Notes: generated by a model not told the origin, from the sequence alone. A DNA stretch of 64,000 nt from Fragum whitleyi (GCA_948146395.1 OX411551.1:49906997-49970996); one strand, 5' to 3'. Shown: positions 22,547 to 33,199, counted from the first letter of the stretch. Translations and numbers: made by a program.

Positions 22547-24092
22547 ATATAATAATATATTGCCAATGTATTTAAGCCAGTTTTTGGATTTGAAGTCTCA
22601 TCTTTGATTTGAGGTCTCATCACAGAAACAGCGTACTTAGGGTAAAATATAGATTTTCTCTAAATTCTCCTAGTCCAATGGTCAGATTTTAATGAAATTT
22701 CATATTTGAGTAGCAAATCAGATGCCCTTGACCATAAACTATTTGAAATATGCATATAAAAGATGCCTCATGGAAAAAAGAGAGCTTAATGTTTGTTAGC
22801 TTTAAGAAAGCTCTCAATTTCTCCACAACAAACTTACATTGATTAGTAAAGAGATATAGCCTTCATATTTCACATATGCATTGTTTATAACAAGACCTTT
22901 CTGTTGTTTCTAAGTTCAAGGTCATCTGTCAAGGTCATTTCTCAAGGTCAGCATTATAAGGAAAACTTGAACTTTAATATTGACCACAGTTTACAATAGT
23001 AAATGATATAGCCTTAATATTTCACATTTGTATTGCTTATGAAAATCCCTTTCTGTTGGTACTAAGTTCATGGTCATCTGTCAAGGTCATTTCTCAAAAA
23101 TGTCAAAATTTCGAAAATTTGAACTTTAACATTGTCCTTAAGTTTACAAATGTAAGTGATATAGCTTCATATTTGAAATGTCCATTACTTGTGTCTAGAC
23201 CTTTCAGCAGGTACCAAAATCAAGGTTATTGGTCAAGGTCAAATTTTGAATATATCTCCTTTACCAATTGCCAAAATTTCTTGTAACTTAAAACATAAAA
23301 GTTGTTTATTAAGTACAATAGGTAATGTTGATTTCAATTTTGACTAGATTAACATGTACCATGCTAAAGGGAGGGGTGGGGGGCTTAATGCCATGTAGCT
23401 TTACATATTGTCTATTGTTTCTTCAAGACCACTCAAGTTAGAGTCCATTTTTGTATGTAGACATTTTTCATTGATAACTTTGATGGAAAGATCACACCTG
23501 TTGATAGTCAAGGTAAAATATTTAACCCTTTACCATATAATAATATTGAATTTTACTAGATTCAAGCCTATAAAGCCAAACATATTCCTTCAACATTTGT
23601 TCAACTTCCAAATTTCCTCTCAAACTATAGTAGCATTCAACAAGAATTTTTTTGTCCAATAATGATTTACAGTTTTGTGTCAAAGCCTTATTAGGGGAGT
23701 ATAATCTGTCTCCAACTAATCTTGTGCTCACATTGCGAGCCATGACCACCTAGCGATATAAAGGGTATAGTGATATAATAGATAGCATTATAATGGAGTC
23801 CCAGTATATGTGTATCATAGAATAGTCTTTTACCAAGTTTGTTAAATGTAAAATGGTCCACCACTTAAGCTTTATCAGTTATGTGCATAGGATATTCTTT
23901 AAGATCTTTTTGAAATCCCCATTTTGCTTTGCCACTTGGAATGAGATGAGTTGCATGGAACCTTTCCTCCTCTTCTTCATTATTTATTAATTTACTGCCC
24001 TTTAACAAAAATAGAGTGTATGGAAGGCTCTCAGGCAACTCACATGTATTCTATGGAACACCTAAATGTTTTATTTTGCTTTTTTGTTTAAG

Positions 24093-24149
24093 GAGCTGAA
24101 GAATATTCTTCTGAAAGTGATTCTGAAGTTCCAAGAAAAAGGGCTAAAT
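24093..24149 (+). CDS. Internal exon of Myb/SANT-like nuclear gene (Ser/acid then basic)
   Basis: The exon follows a T-rich tract ending in AG at 24091-24092 and ends at a strong donor (AAAT|GTAAGT, GT at 24150). It encodes AEEYSSESDSEVPRKRAK after the split Gly codon, an acidic serine stretch with SES/SDSE casein-kinase-2-like sites, then the basic PRKRAK. One base (T) carries over to the next exon to make Leu. Phase agrees on both sides. It is a linker between the previous acidic exon and the C-terminal domain. Confidence 0.7.
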
Positions 24150-24287
24150 GTAAGTACAAAAACCTAAAACCTTGCAAATTTTGAATTTACTGAGGATTTC
24201 AAATTTTGCCTATTATAATTATAAAGGGTTTCAGAAAACTGGAAACTCATTTCTTTTTGACCCCTAAAAGAGCATCTGTTTCTAGCC

Positions 24288-26226
24288 TGCTAAGCAAGAA
24301 GTGCTCAATGTGAGCTACAGTGTTTACTCTTGAATTTCAAAAAGGGGGTGGGGATTTCAGCACAAAATCAACTTAATTCAGAAATGTTTGGTGTTTCAAG
24401 CTCTGTGTTGATAGTAAAAATTCCCCTACAAATCCAAAAATATGGGTAATCTTTGATTAAAAGTGGGGGATCCCCCTGCCAAAAATATACACTGAGCTAT
24501 TGTGATCAGGTGCTGTCCAGAGTACCGGGTCAGTGTTAACTTTTTTATGGGATCACCCGTGGCGGCCGGGAGACCAGGCGTCCAGGCGTCCAGGCATCCG
24601 GCGGCTTCCACTTCTTTGTCCAAAGCATAACTCTGTCACTTGAAGTCCGATGGACTTCAAACTTGGAAATTATATTCTTCTCATCATTGCAGAGTTCAGT
24701 GCACAAGAACTCTACCTGGACTATTTTTTGAGTTATTCCCCTTTGTTGTTTTTCATACTAGAATCTTGTCCGGAGTATATCTCTAAAAGTATAATAGCTA
24801 GGATCATGAAACTTCATGGGTGTATAGATGTCACCAAGGGGGAGTGCAGTGTACAATAACCATAATTCTACCTGACCTATTTTTTGAGTTATTGCCCTTT
24901 GTTGTTTTTCAGACTTGAATCTTGTCCGGAGTATATCTCTTAAAGTATAACAGCTAGGATCGTGAAACCTCATGGGTGTAAAGATGTCATCAAGGGGGGG
25001 TGCAGTGTACAAGAACCATAATTCTACCTGGCCTATTTTTTGAGCTATTACCCATTGTTGTTTTTCACACTAGAATCTTGTCCGCAGTATATCTTTAAAA
25101 GTATAATAGCTAGGATCATGAAACTTCATGGGTGCAAAAAATATTCATTCAAAATAACCTCAGTTCTATTCAAACCCCCAGTTAATACTAAGCAGTGTGA
25201 CGGGCGTATCTTGTGACAATTTGGCACCTTGTTCTTATTAACCAGGTCCCCAACAGCATTTATATTTGACATGGATCATCAGACCTCTATGTTGATAACT
25301 AAAATTATGACTGTTTGGACATCAGGTGTGTAGCACAGGGTGATAGTAGTCAGGGGTCAACTTAGAAATCTTTTAAAAAAAATTTTTTCTTCAAACCAGG
25401 ACTCCAACAGTCTTTATATTTGGAATAGACTATGAGGTGAAAGACATTTATGAAAATTAAGTCATCACTGTTGGGCAATAAAGGTCAGAGCAACAGGGGA
25501 GGGGATCTTCATAAAATTCTTTTTCTTATGAAGCAGGTGGCTACAGCATTGATACTTGGTATGGATCATCATTTCATAAACCTATACTAAATAAAATCAT
25601 GACAGTTGGGCCACTAGGGGCCGAGCAACAGGGGGGAAGTTGTAGGCCTCAGTGAATATAGAAACTTTCAATTTTCTTCTTTCTTCTTCTGAACCAGAAG
25701 GCTGACAGACTTTATATTTGCAATTTTTTTATATTGGGGACAATGCATCAGAAAAGAATGGAAAAGGGGCCTTACAAAATTTCACTGAGTGCATTTTTGT
25801 TAACTCCATAAATGCTACAAATATTATCGAATCCTCTTGAATTTTTCACAGCATGTTTGTAGAGTCATTTGGATTGTCATTTTTGATAATTGGGACAATC
25901 TGTCAGAAAACATGGGAAAAGGGGCCTTATGCAATCTTGTGTACATGATAGTCCACAAATATTATCAGATTCTCTTAAAACTTTCACAACATGATTGTAA
26001 GGATTGTAACTTTAAACCCTTTTGAAAATAGAGACAATTCCATCAGAACACAAGGGGAAAGGAGTCTTGTTGAATTTCAAATAGTGCAATCTTGTTTGTG
26101 TTATGAAGTCAACAAATGTTATTGGATTGTTGATACTAAAGCAATCAACTTCCTGAAATATCAGGTAAGCTTAAGGATGATATTGATAGTTAGTAGAGCG
26201 TCTAAGGCCCTCATGGGCCTCTTGTT
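24288..26226 (+). mobile_element. Helentron-like composite H10 ending at the last exon's acceptor
   Basis: Worn 5' end (GCTAAGCAAGAAGTGCTCAA..GTGAGCTAC); 3' end CAGGTAAGC.., stem-loop AGGCCCTCATGGGCCT, then CTCTTGTT at 26219-26226. The middle contains three H2-like units of about 156 bp (24768, 24923, 25080), so another element is inserted or fused. It fills nearly the whole intron between the exons at 24149 and 26236. Confidence 0.6.
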
Positions 26227-26235
26227 CTATTTCAG

Positions 26236-26450
26236 TACCAAAAAAGAAATGGACCATAGAAGAAAAGGCTGCCCTTAGGAAGTTAGTGGATAAGGCAACT
26301 ATTGAGCAGAAGCCACCAAGAAAGGCAGAAATCCAAAAGGTTCAATATCAAAATGTGTGCCTACAGAATCTGAAATGGACCTGTATTAAGCACAATGTGT
26401 GGGCAATGGCCCAGCAAAAGAGTAAAGAATGCAAGAAATTAATTAATTGA
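26236..26450 (+). CDS. Terminal exon of Myb/SANT-like nuclear gene, with stop codon
   Basis: After the acceptor (ctatttcag, AG at 26234-26235) 215 bases read to a TGA at 26448-26450. The product is about 70 residues: KKKWTIEEKAALRKLVDK, then a hydrophilic loop (PPRKAEIQKV), then LQNLKWTCIKHNVWAMAQQK. Two conserved Trp about 45 residues apart, with W-T-x-E-E-x-x-A-L at the start and W-x-x-I-K-x-x-V at the end, match the Myb/SANT-like C-terminal segment of a large, poorly described protein family in fish and molluscs (typically K/R-x-W-T/S-x-E-E-x-A-A-V ... W-x-x-V-K-x-x-V-x-N). DNA or chromatin binding is inferred from the fold type. A transposon 3' end stops 9 bases before the exon and another begins 20 bases after the stop codon. 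I saw no AATAAA close after the stop. Confidence 0.75.
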
Positions 26451-26544
26451 AGTATAATGTAGCTCATTTACCGTAAAAGCTCTAATACAAGCCAGGGGGT
26501 TTATTAGAGACATAACATTTCTATTAGATGGGGATGGGGCTTTA

Positions 26545-27026
26545 TTAGAGGTTACAGTTTTTATACGCCAATCTTCAGATGGGGCGTATTATGTGAACAT
26601 GCACTGCGGGGGACGGGCGGCTTGCGAGTTTGTCTGTTCTCTAGCATCCACATTTTCAGTCCGATCAACACCAAACTTGCTGAAAATACTTACAGGCATA
26701 AGATCTCGGCCAAGTTCGATATTCAGCCAAATCGGCCCAGGCATGCCAGAGTTGTGCCCCTTTTTGTACTTTCGGAGTTTGTTCCTGCTCTAACATCAAC
26801 ATTTTCAGATCGATCATCACCAAACTTGTTGAAAATACTTATAGGCATAAGATCCCGGCCAAGTTCGATATTCAGCCAAATCGGCCCAGGCATGCCAGAG
26901 TTGTGCCCCTTTTTGTACTTTCGGAGTTTGTTCCTGCTCTAACATCAACATTTTCAGATCGATCATCACCAAGCTTGCTGAAAATACTTATAGGCATAAG
27001 ATCCCGGCCAAGTTCGATATTCAGCT
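26545..27026 (+). repeat. ATACGCC-type element fragment with 149-bp tandem repeat
   Basis: 5' hairpin ATACGCCAATCTTCAGATGGGGCGTAT, then 2.5 copies of a 149-bp unit (TTTTCAG at 26653, 26802, 26951) at about 95 percent identity. Frames such as 26622-26942 repeat because of this unit. The 3' end is lost at the join with the next repeat. Confidence 0.65.
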
Positions 27027-27029
27027 TAA

Positions 27030-27373
27030 TTAGAGTATTTTCAATTTTTGAGCTCATATTATGCAAATGTGATTGATCGAAGAGAAATTTCTTTGGTGAC
27101 AGTCATTGTGTATATGTATAAGGTTTATCAATAGGTATGAGTCTTTATAACTATCCACTGGTATGCAGCTTAAACTAGACCCAAAGCGAATAAAGACATT
27201 TTACTTGAAAATCGCCTGTACATTCCAAGGGAAGATGACTAGCATGAAAAAGAGCATGGAAAGGTACCTTCAAATTTTGATAAAATGTCCACACAATGTT
27301 TATCTACAACATATGTAAACAAGAAAAAAATTCATTGGTAGGAAAAAAATGACCCCACGTGTCCGTTGCTACC
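27030..27373 (+). repeat. Fragment of the TTAAGGT element
   Basis: About 340 bp is homologous to the right half of the element at 61440-62187 (shared CTACAACATATGT and AACAAGAAAAAAATT; end TTGCTACC). The left half is missing. Confidence 0.65.
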
Positions 27374-27619
27374 TTACGTATTGAATTAACACAAAAGGTT
27401 GGGAAAAGTTACATTGACCCTCCATTGAGATCATCATGGCATTGATTTGGCGGGGATTTGGGCTTATTAGAGGCTTCAAGTATTCAGAAAATTGCTCAAA
27501 ATATGGTTGATTTTGAAATTCCAAATGGGGTTATGTTAGAGCATGGGGCTCTATTAGAATTTTTACGGTATAATGGGTTTGACACAAAATATGGTGTGAC
27601 CATGTATGAGATACTTTTT

Positions 27620-29192
27620 AGCTCACCAGAGCACAAAGTGTTCAAGGTGAGGTATTGTGGTCGATCAATGTCTTGTCAGTCCACAATTACAAAAAAATCT
27701 TCACCTCCTAAACTACTGATCAGATTTTGATGAAACTTCACAGAAATGATTCTTGGGTGATAACTCTTTAAAAATACTTCAAAGAATTGGAATTAATGGA
27801 GAATTCAGGTTGCCATGGCAACAGAGTTAAAAACTTAAAAAATCTTCTCCTCCTTAACCATAAGGCTTTAAGTGTTCAAATTTTGCATGCTGCTTCGCCT
27901 TATGGTAGACTACCAAAAAACTTCAAATTATAGCCATAGGATCATTGAAAGCCTTATGTTGTGGGTTCCCATATTATACTAAGAGACAAAAAAGGAAAAC
28001 TTTGAAAATCGTTTCCTCCTAAAAGATAACAACTAGGGCTTCCAAAATTTGCACGCAGCATTGCCTTATGATAGTCTGGTTACATATTTCAAATAATTAC
28101 CTTGAGATTAGTTTAAGCCCTATGTTGTGGGTTCCAGAATTTTACTTAGAGTATTAAAAATCGTCTCCCAAACAGAATGGCCTACAGCTTTCAAAATTTG
28201 CATGCAGCATTGCATTATTGTAGTCTTCCAAATTACTTCAAATTATAATCCTGGAATCATTGTAAGGCCTACTTTGTAGGTTTCTGGATTTTGCATGAAA
28301 ATTAAGACGGAAATCTTGAAGAATCTTCTTCTAAACTGTAAGGCCTAAAGCCTTTTAATTATTTATGCTGCATTGCTGTTTGGTATTCTATCGAAATACT
28401 TCACAGTCCAACCCTGTAAGCCCAATGTTGTGGGTTCCCAGATTTTACAATGAGACAAAGAAGAAAACCTTAAAACATTTTTTCCTCACTAACTGAATTG
28501 CCTTGAGCTTTCAAATTTGTCATCCAACATTGTATAGAAGACTACAAAAATATTATAGACTTTAATTCTTGGATCATTATAAGCCCTATGTTGTGGGACA
28601 AAGAAGGAAATTATAATAAAAAGTATTCTCTGAAACTTTGAATTTTTAATGTGGAACTTCAGAATCGCCTATTGATACTGTACCTTAGAATCTCAGATCA
28701 TTACTCTATGATCATGATAAGCCTTGTGTAGTAGGAACTTTGAATTTACAAATAAGGAAATCTTTAAAATTCTTCCTCCAAAACAAATCTGCCCTAAGCA
28801 TTCAAGTTTTACATTCCTCATCCTATTACTGTACTCTACTTAAATACTTATACTTTATATATACAATGAATCAATTTTGTTGGTATATAAATTTTCATAT
28901 CAATAAAGAAGGAAATCATTTGAAAGAATAATCATATTCCTAGCTAGTAGGCCAAGAGCTTTCAGATATTGCATATAGCATCATTACATTCTTCCAAACT
29001 GTAACCTATTAAACTAAGAAAGTCTGTGGGTAACCATATAATAGAAAATTGAAATAATGTAGAGTTTGATGAGATATCATGTAAAAAGGTGCCTGGAACA
29101 GCTTTTAGAAAGAGCTGAGAAAGAAACTTTAAAACAAAAGCTGAGTTTCTTGATTCAGGTGAGCGATATAGGACCATCATGGTCCTCTTGTT
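27620..29192 (+). mobile_element. Helentron-like element H12, complete, AGCTCACC type
   Basis: 5' AGCTCACCAGAGCACAAAGTG; inverted start CAGGTGAGCG at 29157; stem-loop AGGACCATCATGGTCCT; end CTTGTTT. The interior has about eight diverged units of 140-150 bp (GCCCTATGTTGTGGG, CAAAATTTGCATGCAGCATTG). Frames here are not genes. Confidence 0.75.
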
Positions 29193-29937
29193 TAACCCTT
29201 TCCTGGTTAAACCCTGGTTTTTACGTCCCTGTATTTTCATACTTGAGAAAACATTGTGAAAAAAGAAGAAATTGCTTGTGAGGTATGAAATTTTGTATTT
29301 GGCATTATCTGGTGGCCCTCAAACTTGTTGAAATGATTGCAGGGTCGATTTGGGCTCTGCCCAGACGCACCCTTTTTTTATATAAAAAGAAAAAACAAGA
29401 GCTGTCACTGTAAGATGACAATGCCCCCGACACCGCTTTGATTTAGAAGTTATGGCCAATGTTAAAGTTTTTGGACGGAATGACGGACGGACGGACAGAC
29501 GGACAGACGGACGGACGGACAAGTCAAATTTATGATGCCTCCCTATCGGGGGCATAAAAAAACCTATAAAATTCTTCTGAAGACAAACTATTGGAGCTAG
29601 AGATTTGATATTTTACATGTGAAATTGGTTGCCCTTCACAAACTTTGATAAATAATTACCCACAGGGTCCCAATTTGGCATTCCCAGACCCCCCTCCTCC
29701 CTTCACATGGAAATAAAAAAGGAAATCTTAATTCAAAGCTCATGCTTAGACAAACCATTGAAGCTACAGATTTTAAATATTGCATGTGGCCGTCCAGGCC
29801 CTCTACAACTTTTAGTAAGACTGATTGTCCCATGATCCCAATTTAGCCAAGACATATCCTATATTACATAGAAACATTTGAAATGATTGTCAGGTGAGCG
29901 ATTTAGGACCATCATGGTCTTCTTGTTTATGCCCCCC
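29193..29937 (+). repeat. Second AGCTCACC-type 3' part (H14), split by H13
   Basis: 29193-29285 holds a dispersed repeat also at 44050-44160 (inverted). After the H13 insertion the H12-like interior resumes and ends with its own CAGGTGAGCG, AGGACCATCATGGTCT and CTTGTTT (29891-29937). Confidence 0.55.
29394..29555 (-). mobile_element. Short Helentron-like element H13, inverted twin of H5
   Basis: Base for base the inverse of 15038-15207 apart from two fewer GTCC units before the first GTCT. Same subterminal repeat, stem-loop and GCTCTTGTT end. Confidence 0.8.
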
Positions 29938-29938
29938 C

Positions 29939-30620
29939 CCATTGTTTTACCATTGTCCGTCTGTCTGCAAAACTTAACCAAAAACTTAACATTGGCCATT
30001 ACTTCTAGGCTATTCAAGATACAATGTTCATATTTAACATTATGATAGATCTCAATGATACGCATCTGCTGATACAAAGTTCAAGGTCAAGTGATAGGTC
30101 AAGGTTATATACCAATGTCTAAAGGTAAAACACAACCAAAAAACTTATCATTGCTTATTACTTTAGGCCTATTTAAGATACAGTGTTCATATTTGGTATG
30201 ATGATAGCTCTCAATAATATGCATCTGCTGATGCAAAGGTCAAGTTCACGTTCAAGTTCACATATACCAAGGTCAAACGTTCAAAAACTTAACCTTGCTT
30301 ATTAATTGAAGCCTTTTAAAGATACACTGTTCATATTTGACTCAATGATATTCATCTGAGGTCAAGGTCATGTGATAGGTCAAGGTCATTTATCAAGGTC
30401 AAACATTCAAAAACGTAACTTAAAACTTAAAATTGCTCATTCCTTCTACTATATATAAGATACAATGCTCTTATTTGACATGTACAGAGAAGTCATCTAA
30501 ACACAGCCGCAGATAAAAAGGTCAAGGTCATGTGACAAAGGTCAAGGTCATCCATCAAGGTCAAATTTCTGAAAAAGTTGCTGTATAGGGGGCATTTGTA
30601 TTTCACAAACACATCTTGTT
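29939..30620 (+). mobile_element. Helentron-like element H15
   Basis: 5' ATGCCCCCCCCATTG directly follows the CTTGTTT end of H14. Four or five units of about 150 bp contain AAGATACA.TGTTCATATTT and AGGTCAAGGTCA. Near the end are GGGGGCAT (inverted start), TTTGTATTTCACAAA (stem-loop) and CATCTTGTT. Confidence 0.7.
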
Positions 30621-31254
30621 TATCAAGATTTTACGACTGGGATGGCCCTGTTAGACATGGCTCTTGTATTCATAGCATTTAACCTTTTTTGTTCATATAT
30701 CTTCAAAAGAAATAAAGCCTTTTCTTATGGATTGTTTGCTTATTTGATTCAGTCTGTATCCTATCTGTTTCTACCATATTAAAAATGACTGTTTGCTCCT
30801 AGAAAACTTGTTAATGAAAGGAAGTCTAAGAAAAAGCATGATAAACTAAGGTTTGCACACTTTAGAAAGATGCGCAAAGTAACCTGATAATATCCCCAGG
30901 CCACCAAAAATCGCAGTTTTGTACAATTTGGGTCAACAATTAACCGAATATTGCAAACTTAATGAAATACTGCTGGTGTAAAGTCCAAAAAAAGTAAAAT
31001 GCAAATCAGCGTTAAAAATTATCTTTTGTCAAGACGATTCGAGGATGGTTACACTGTATGGTTTGCTGAGAAATAAGACTGTATGGGTAAAAACCGATTT
31101 AGGTTAAGAACAGTAGCTCAATCGGAGCTGTTTTGAACTTTTATCGTTTGTGTAGCATAACATTTTTGGGATTCTGGCTTGTACCTCTTGCTTATACCTC
31201 TGAAACCTAAAAGATTTTTGAACATAATGATTTATGCACTAACACTTGGTTTAA
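30621..31254 (+). other. No gene seen
   Basis: AT-rich sequence without a recognised repeat or plausible exon pair. Confidence 0.4.
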
Positions 31255-31475
31255 ATCTATTTATTTTACATCGATTTGGGCACAAGTGATTCCAATTTAC
31301 ATTAACCTCTCTCGATTCTGCTTCCTTGAGAATGAACCACTACTCGTACTGAATGTGTGGGCCAATGAAAGACCAAGATCGATAGCCGTTCCCGGGAATC
31401 GAACGTGTGACCTCTTGGTCAAAAGGCGGAGGCTCTACATTTTGACCATGGATACCACTAACACTTGTGTCCCGT
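31255..31475 (-). repeat. tRNA-derived SINE, family D, copy 1
   Basis: On the minus strand a tRNA-like head with B box GTTCGATTCCCGGGAACG lies near 31390-31405. The body CTCTCGATTCTGCTTCCTTGA (plus sense) matches the copy at 61165-61380, 30 kb away, in the same orientation. Confidence 0.6.
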
Positions 31476-32002
31476 ATTAGATATTCGTGTCCATAGCCAT
31501 AACATTCCTTGTCCGTGATTGGTCAATGCCCATTGTGTAATAAATATGCTTAACGATTTTAAAAAAAAGCAACAAAATATATTCTAAATAAGAATATGAG
31601 AACGAAATACTTCTTCCTCTTATTTGTCAATATAATCTCAAAGATAATGATCTGTTGTCTGGACAAAGAAAAACACATGCTTTTAACTGAACTAATGTCT
31701 GAATAAAGTGGACTTATTTAGCAACCAATTTAAGTCATTTCATTCTGAGTCGCTATGATTGTCTATCCGTTTCAGTAATAAATGTTGGTGTTGCGTTATT
31801 AAAGTCGCTCAGTATATAACAATCATGGCTCTAGATCGTAAGATCACACTTGGATTAATATAACAGAAATGCTTTCATTTCGTGTATCTTTAGACCAGAT
31901 TCATCACGTAGATGAGGAAATAAGTATTTTTGTCCTAATATGGTGACGCAATGAGGACACCGTTTCAATATGAAACATATGCGAGGTATTAATCCTTCTT
32001 CA

Positions 32003-32285
32003 GTGAGGACTATGTCCTCAGACACTCGTGAGATAATCATCTCTCGGCAGTGAGGACAATGTCCTCAGACACTCGTGAGATAATTATCTCTCGGCAGTGA
32101 GGACAATGTCCTCAGACACTCGTGAGATAATCATCTCTCGGCAGTGAGGACAATGTCCTCAGACACTCGTGAGATAATTATCTCTCGGCAGTGAGGACAA
32201 TGTCCTCAGACACTCGTGAGATAATCATCTCTCGGCAGTGAGGACAATGTCCTCAGACACTCGTGAGATAATTATCTCTCGGCAA
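32003..32285 (+). repeat. 47-bp minisatellite, 6 units in a 94-bp dimer pattern
   Basis: Units start at 32014, 32061, 32108, 32155, 32202 and 32249, exactly 47 bp apart and near-identical. Units 1, 3 and 5 read GAGATAATCATCTC; units 2, 4 and 6 read GAGATAATTATCTC, a perfect palindrome. Each also contains GAGGACAATGTCCTC, an inverted repeat with a 3-base centre (GAGGACTATGTCCTC before unit 1). A related single unit occurs at 32845-32895. Confidence 0.9.
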
Positions 32286-32347
32286 TGAGGCTTACCACCT
32301 TGTCTTGCGTTAATAAGGTCCTCGTGCTCTAAGTGTTCTCTTTTGAT

Positions 32348-32800
32348 AGCTCCACTGACCGAAAGGCCAGCACACTTTTGTTATGGTGATGTGCATGTCG
32401 CGTCTCTGCCTGTAAACTTTTACTTTATAAATCATCTTATCAGAAACTACGTTGTGGATTTCATTCTTAATTCACAGGAATAATCACTTTGTGATCCTCT
32501 TTCAGTTTCCTTCAACAATGATTATAATTGGTCTTAAAACGTGGCTTAATTAGGCGTGGCTAAATCCCATATACGGTAAAAAGGGACTTTTTGATGAATA
32601 TCTACCGAATTTCACTCGAATGATCCTTGGGTGCCCCTTTATCGGATTGCACAAAAGGGTGGAAGTCAAATAATGTGGAGTATTTTGCATGTGAGTTTCT
32701 TCCCTTATTTTATAGAAAGCTTCATTACTCTCTGCTAATCATAATCCGGATATCCAGGTCTGTGGAGCGAATCAGGTATTCAAGCGCCTAGCTCTGGTCA
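32348..32800 (+). mobile_element. Helentron-like element H16 (AGCTCCACTG type)
   Basis: 5' AGCTCCACTGACCGAAAGGCC; GATCCTTGGGTGCCCCTTTATC unit in the interior; end region GGTCTGTGGAGCG (inverted start) without a clear CTTGTT. It separates the 47-bp array from a related single unit, so it may have inserted into a longer version of that sequence. Confidence 0.6.
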
Positions 32801-33119
32801 TGCATATTCTCTTCAGAATGAGGACTGCCTTTTAAGCTTAATAAGGACAATGTCCTTACATATTAGTGAGATAATTATCTCTAGGGAATGAGGACTGGTC
32901 CCAATATTTCTGCGACCTTGTTATCTCACATTAATGAGGTACATGTGTCCTAACTTTGTTCTCTCCTTTTTTTAATCAAATGTGTTATTTTCATTTTCCT
33001 GACTAGGTAAGCATATACTTGCGAAATCATGAAGAGAGTTACACTTCTGCACACTACAAAAAAGTGTCCTCACTTCCCGGGATTTGGCAGTACGTCCCCG
33101 CAATGCCGGTTTAATTGGC

Positions 33120-33120
33120 T

Positions 33121-33171
<51 letters not shown>

Positions 33172-33196
33172 GAGAGAGAGAGAGAGAGAGGGGGGG
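33120..33196 (+). repeat. Compound (GA)n (GACA)n microsatellite
   Basis: Pure GA runs flank a GACA block, ending in a G run. Confidence 0.9.
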
Positions 33197-33199
33197 TGC

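Larger units (their letters stand above)
19982..23725 (+). mobile_element. Helentron-like element H9, interrupted by the LTR element
   Basis: 5' GGCTCCCTGAATGGAGAGCAT (H2-type), 3' TTAGGGGAGTATAAT then CTGTCTCCAACTAATCTTGT. Removing 20113-22546 rejoins ..GTGAATTCCTTATGATATT.. to ..CAGTTTTTGGATTTGA.., which are adjacent in H2 at 5023-5065. The right part holds AAGGTCATCTGTCAAGGTCA units (22910-23250). Confidence 0.7.
26471..27568. mobile_element. TA-flanked TIR element with CCGTAAAA ends, with nested repeats
   Basis: Ends CCGTAAAAGCTCTAATACAAGCC and, inverted, CCGTAAAAATTCTAATAGAGCCC (18 of 23 match), flanked by TA at 26469-26470 and 27569-27570. The body has repeated GGGCTTTATTAGAGG-like motifs near both ends. 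It contains an ATACGCC-type element piece with a 149-bp tandem repeat and a TTAA-element piece. It lies 20 bases after the gene's stop codon. Confidence 0.65.

Noticed and set aside
26622..26942. 106-codon ORF with an internal repeat
   Set aside because: It follows the 149-bp tandem unit of a known repeat type.
32003..32285. CRISPR-like array (regular 47-bp repeats)
   Set aside because: Units are contiguous and identical with no variable spacers; this is a eukaryotic minisatellite.
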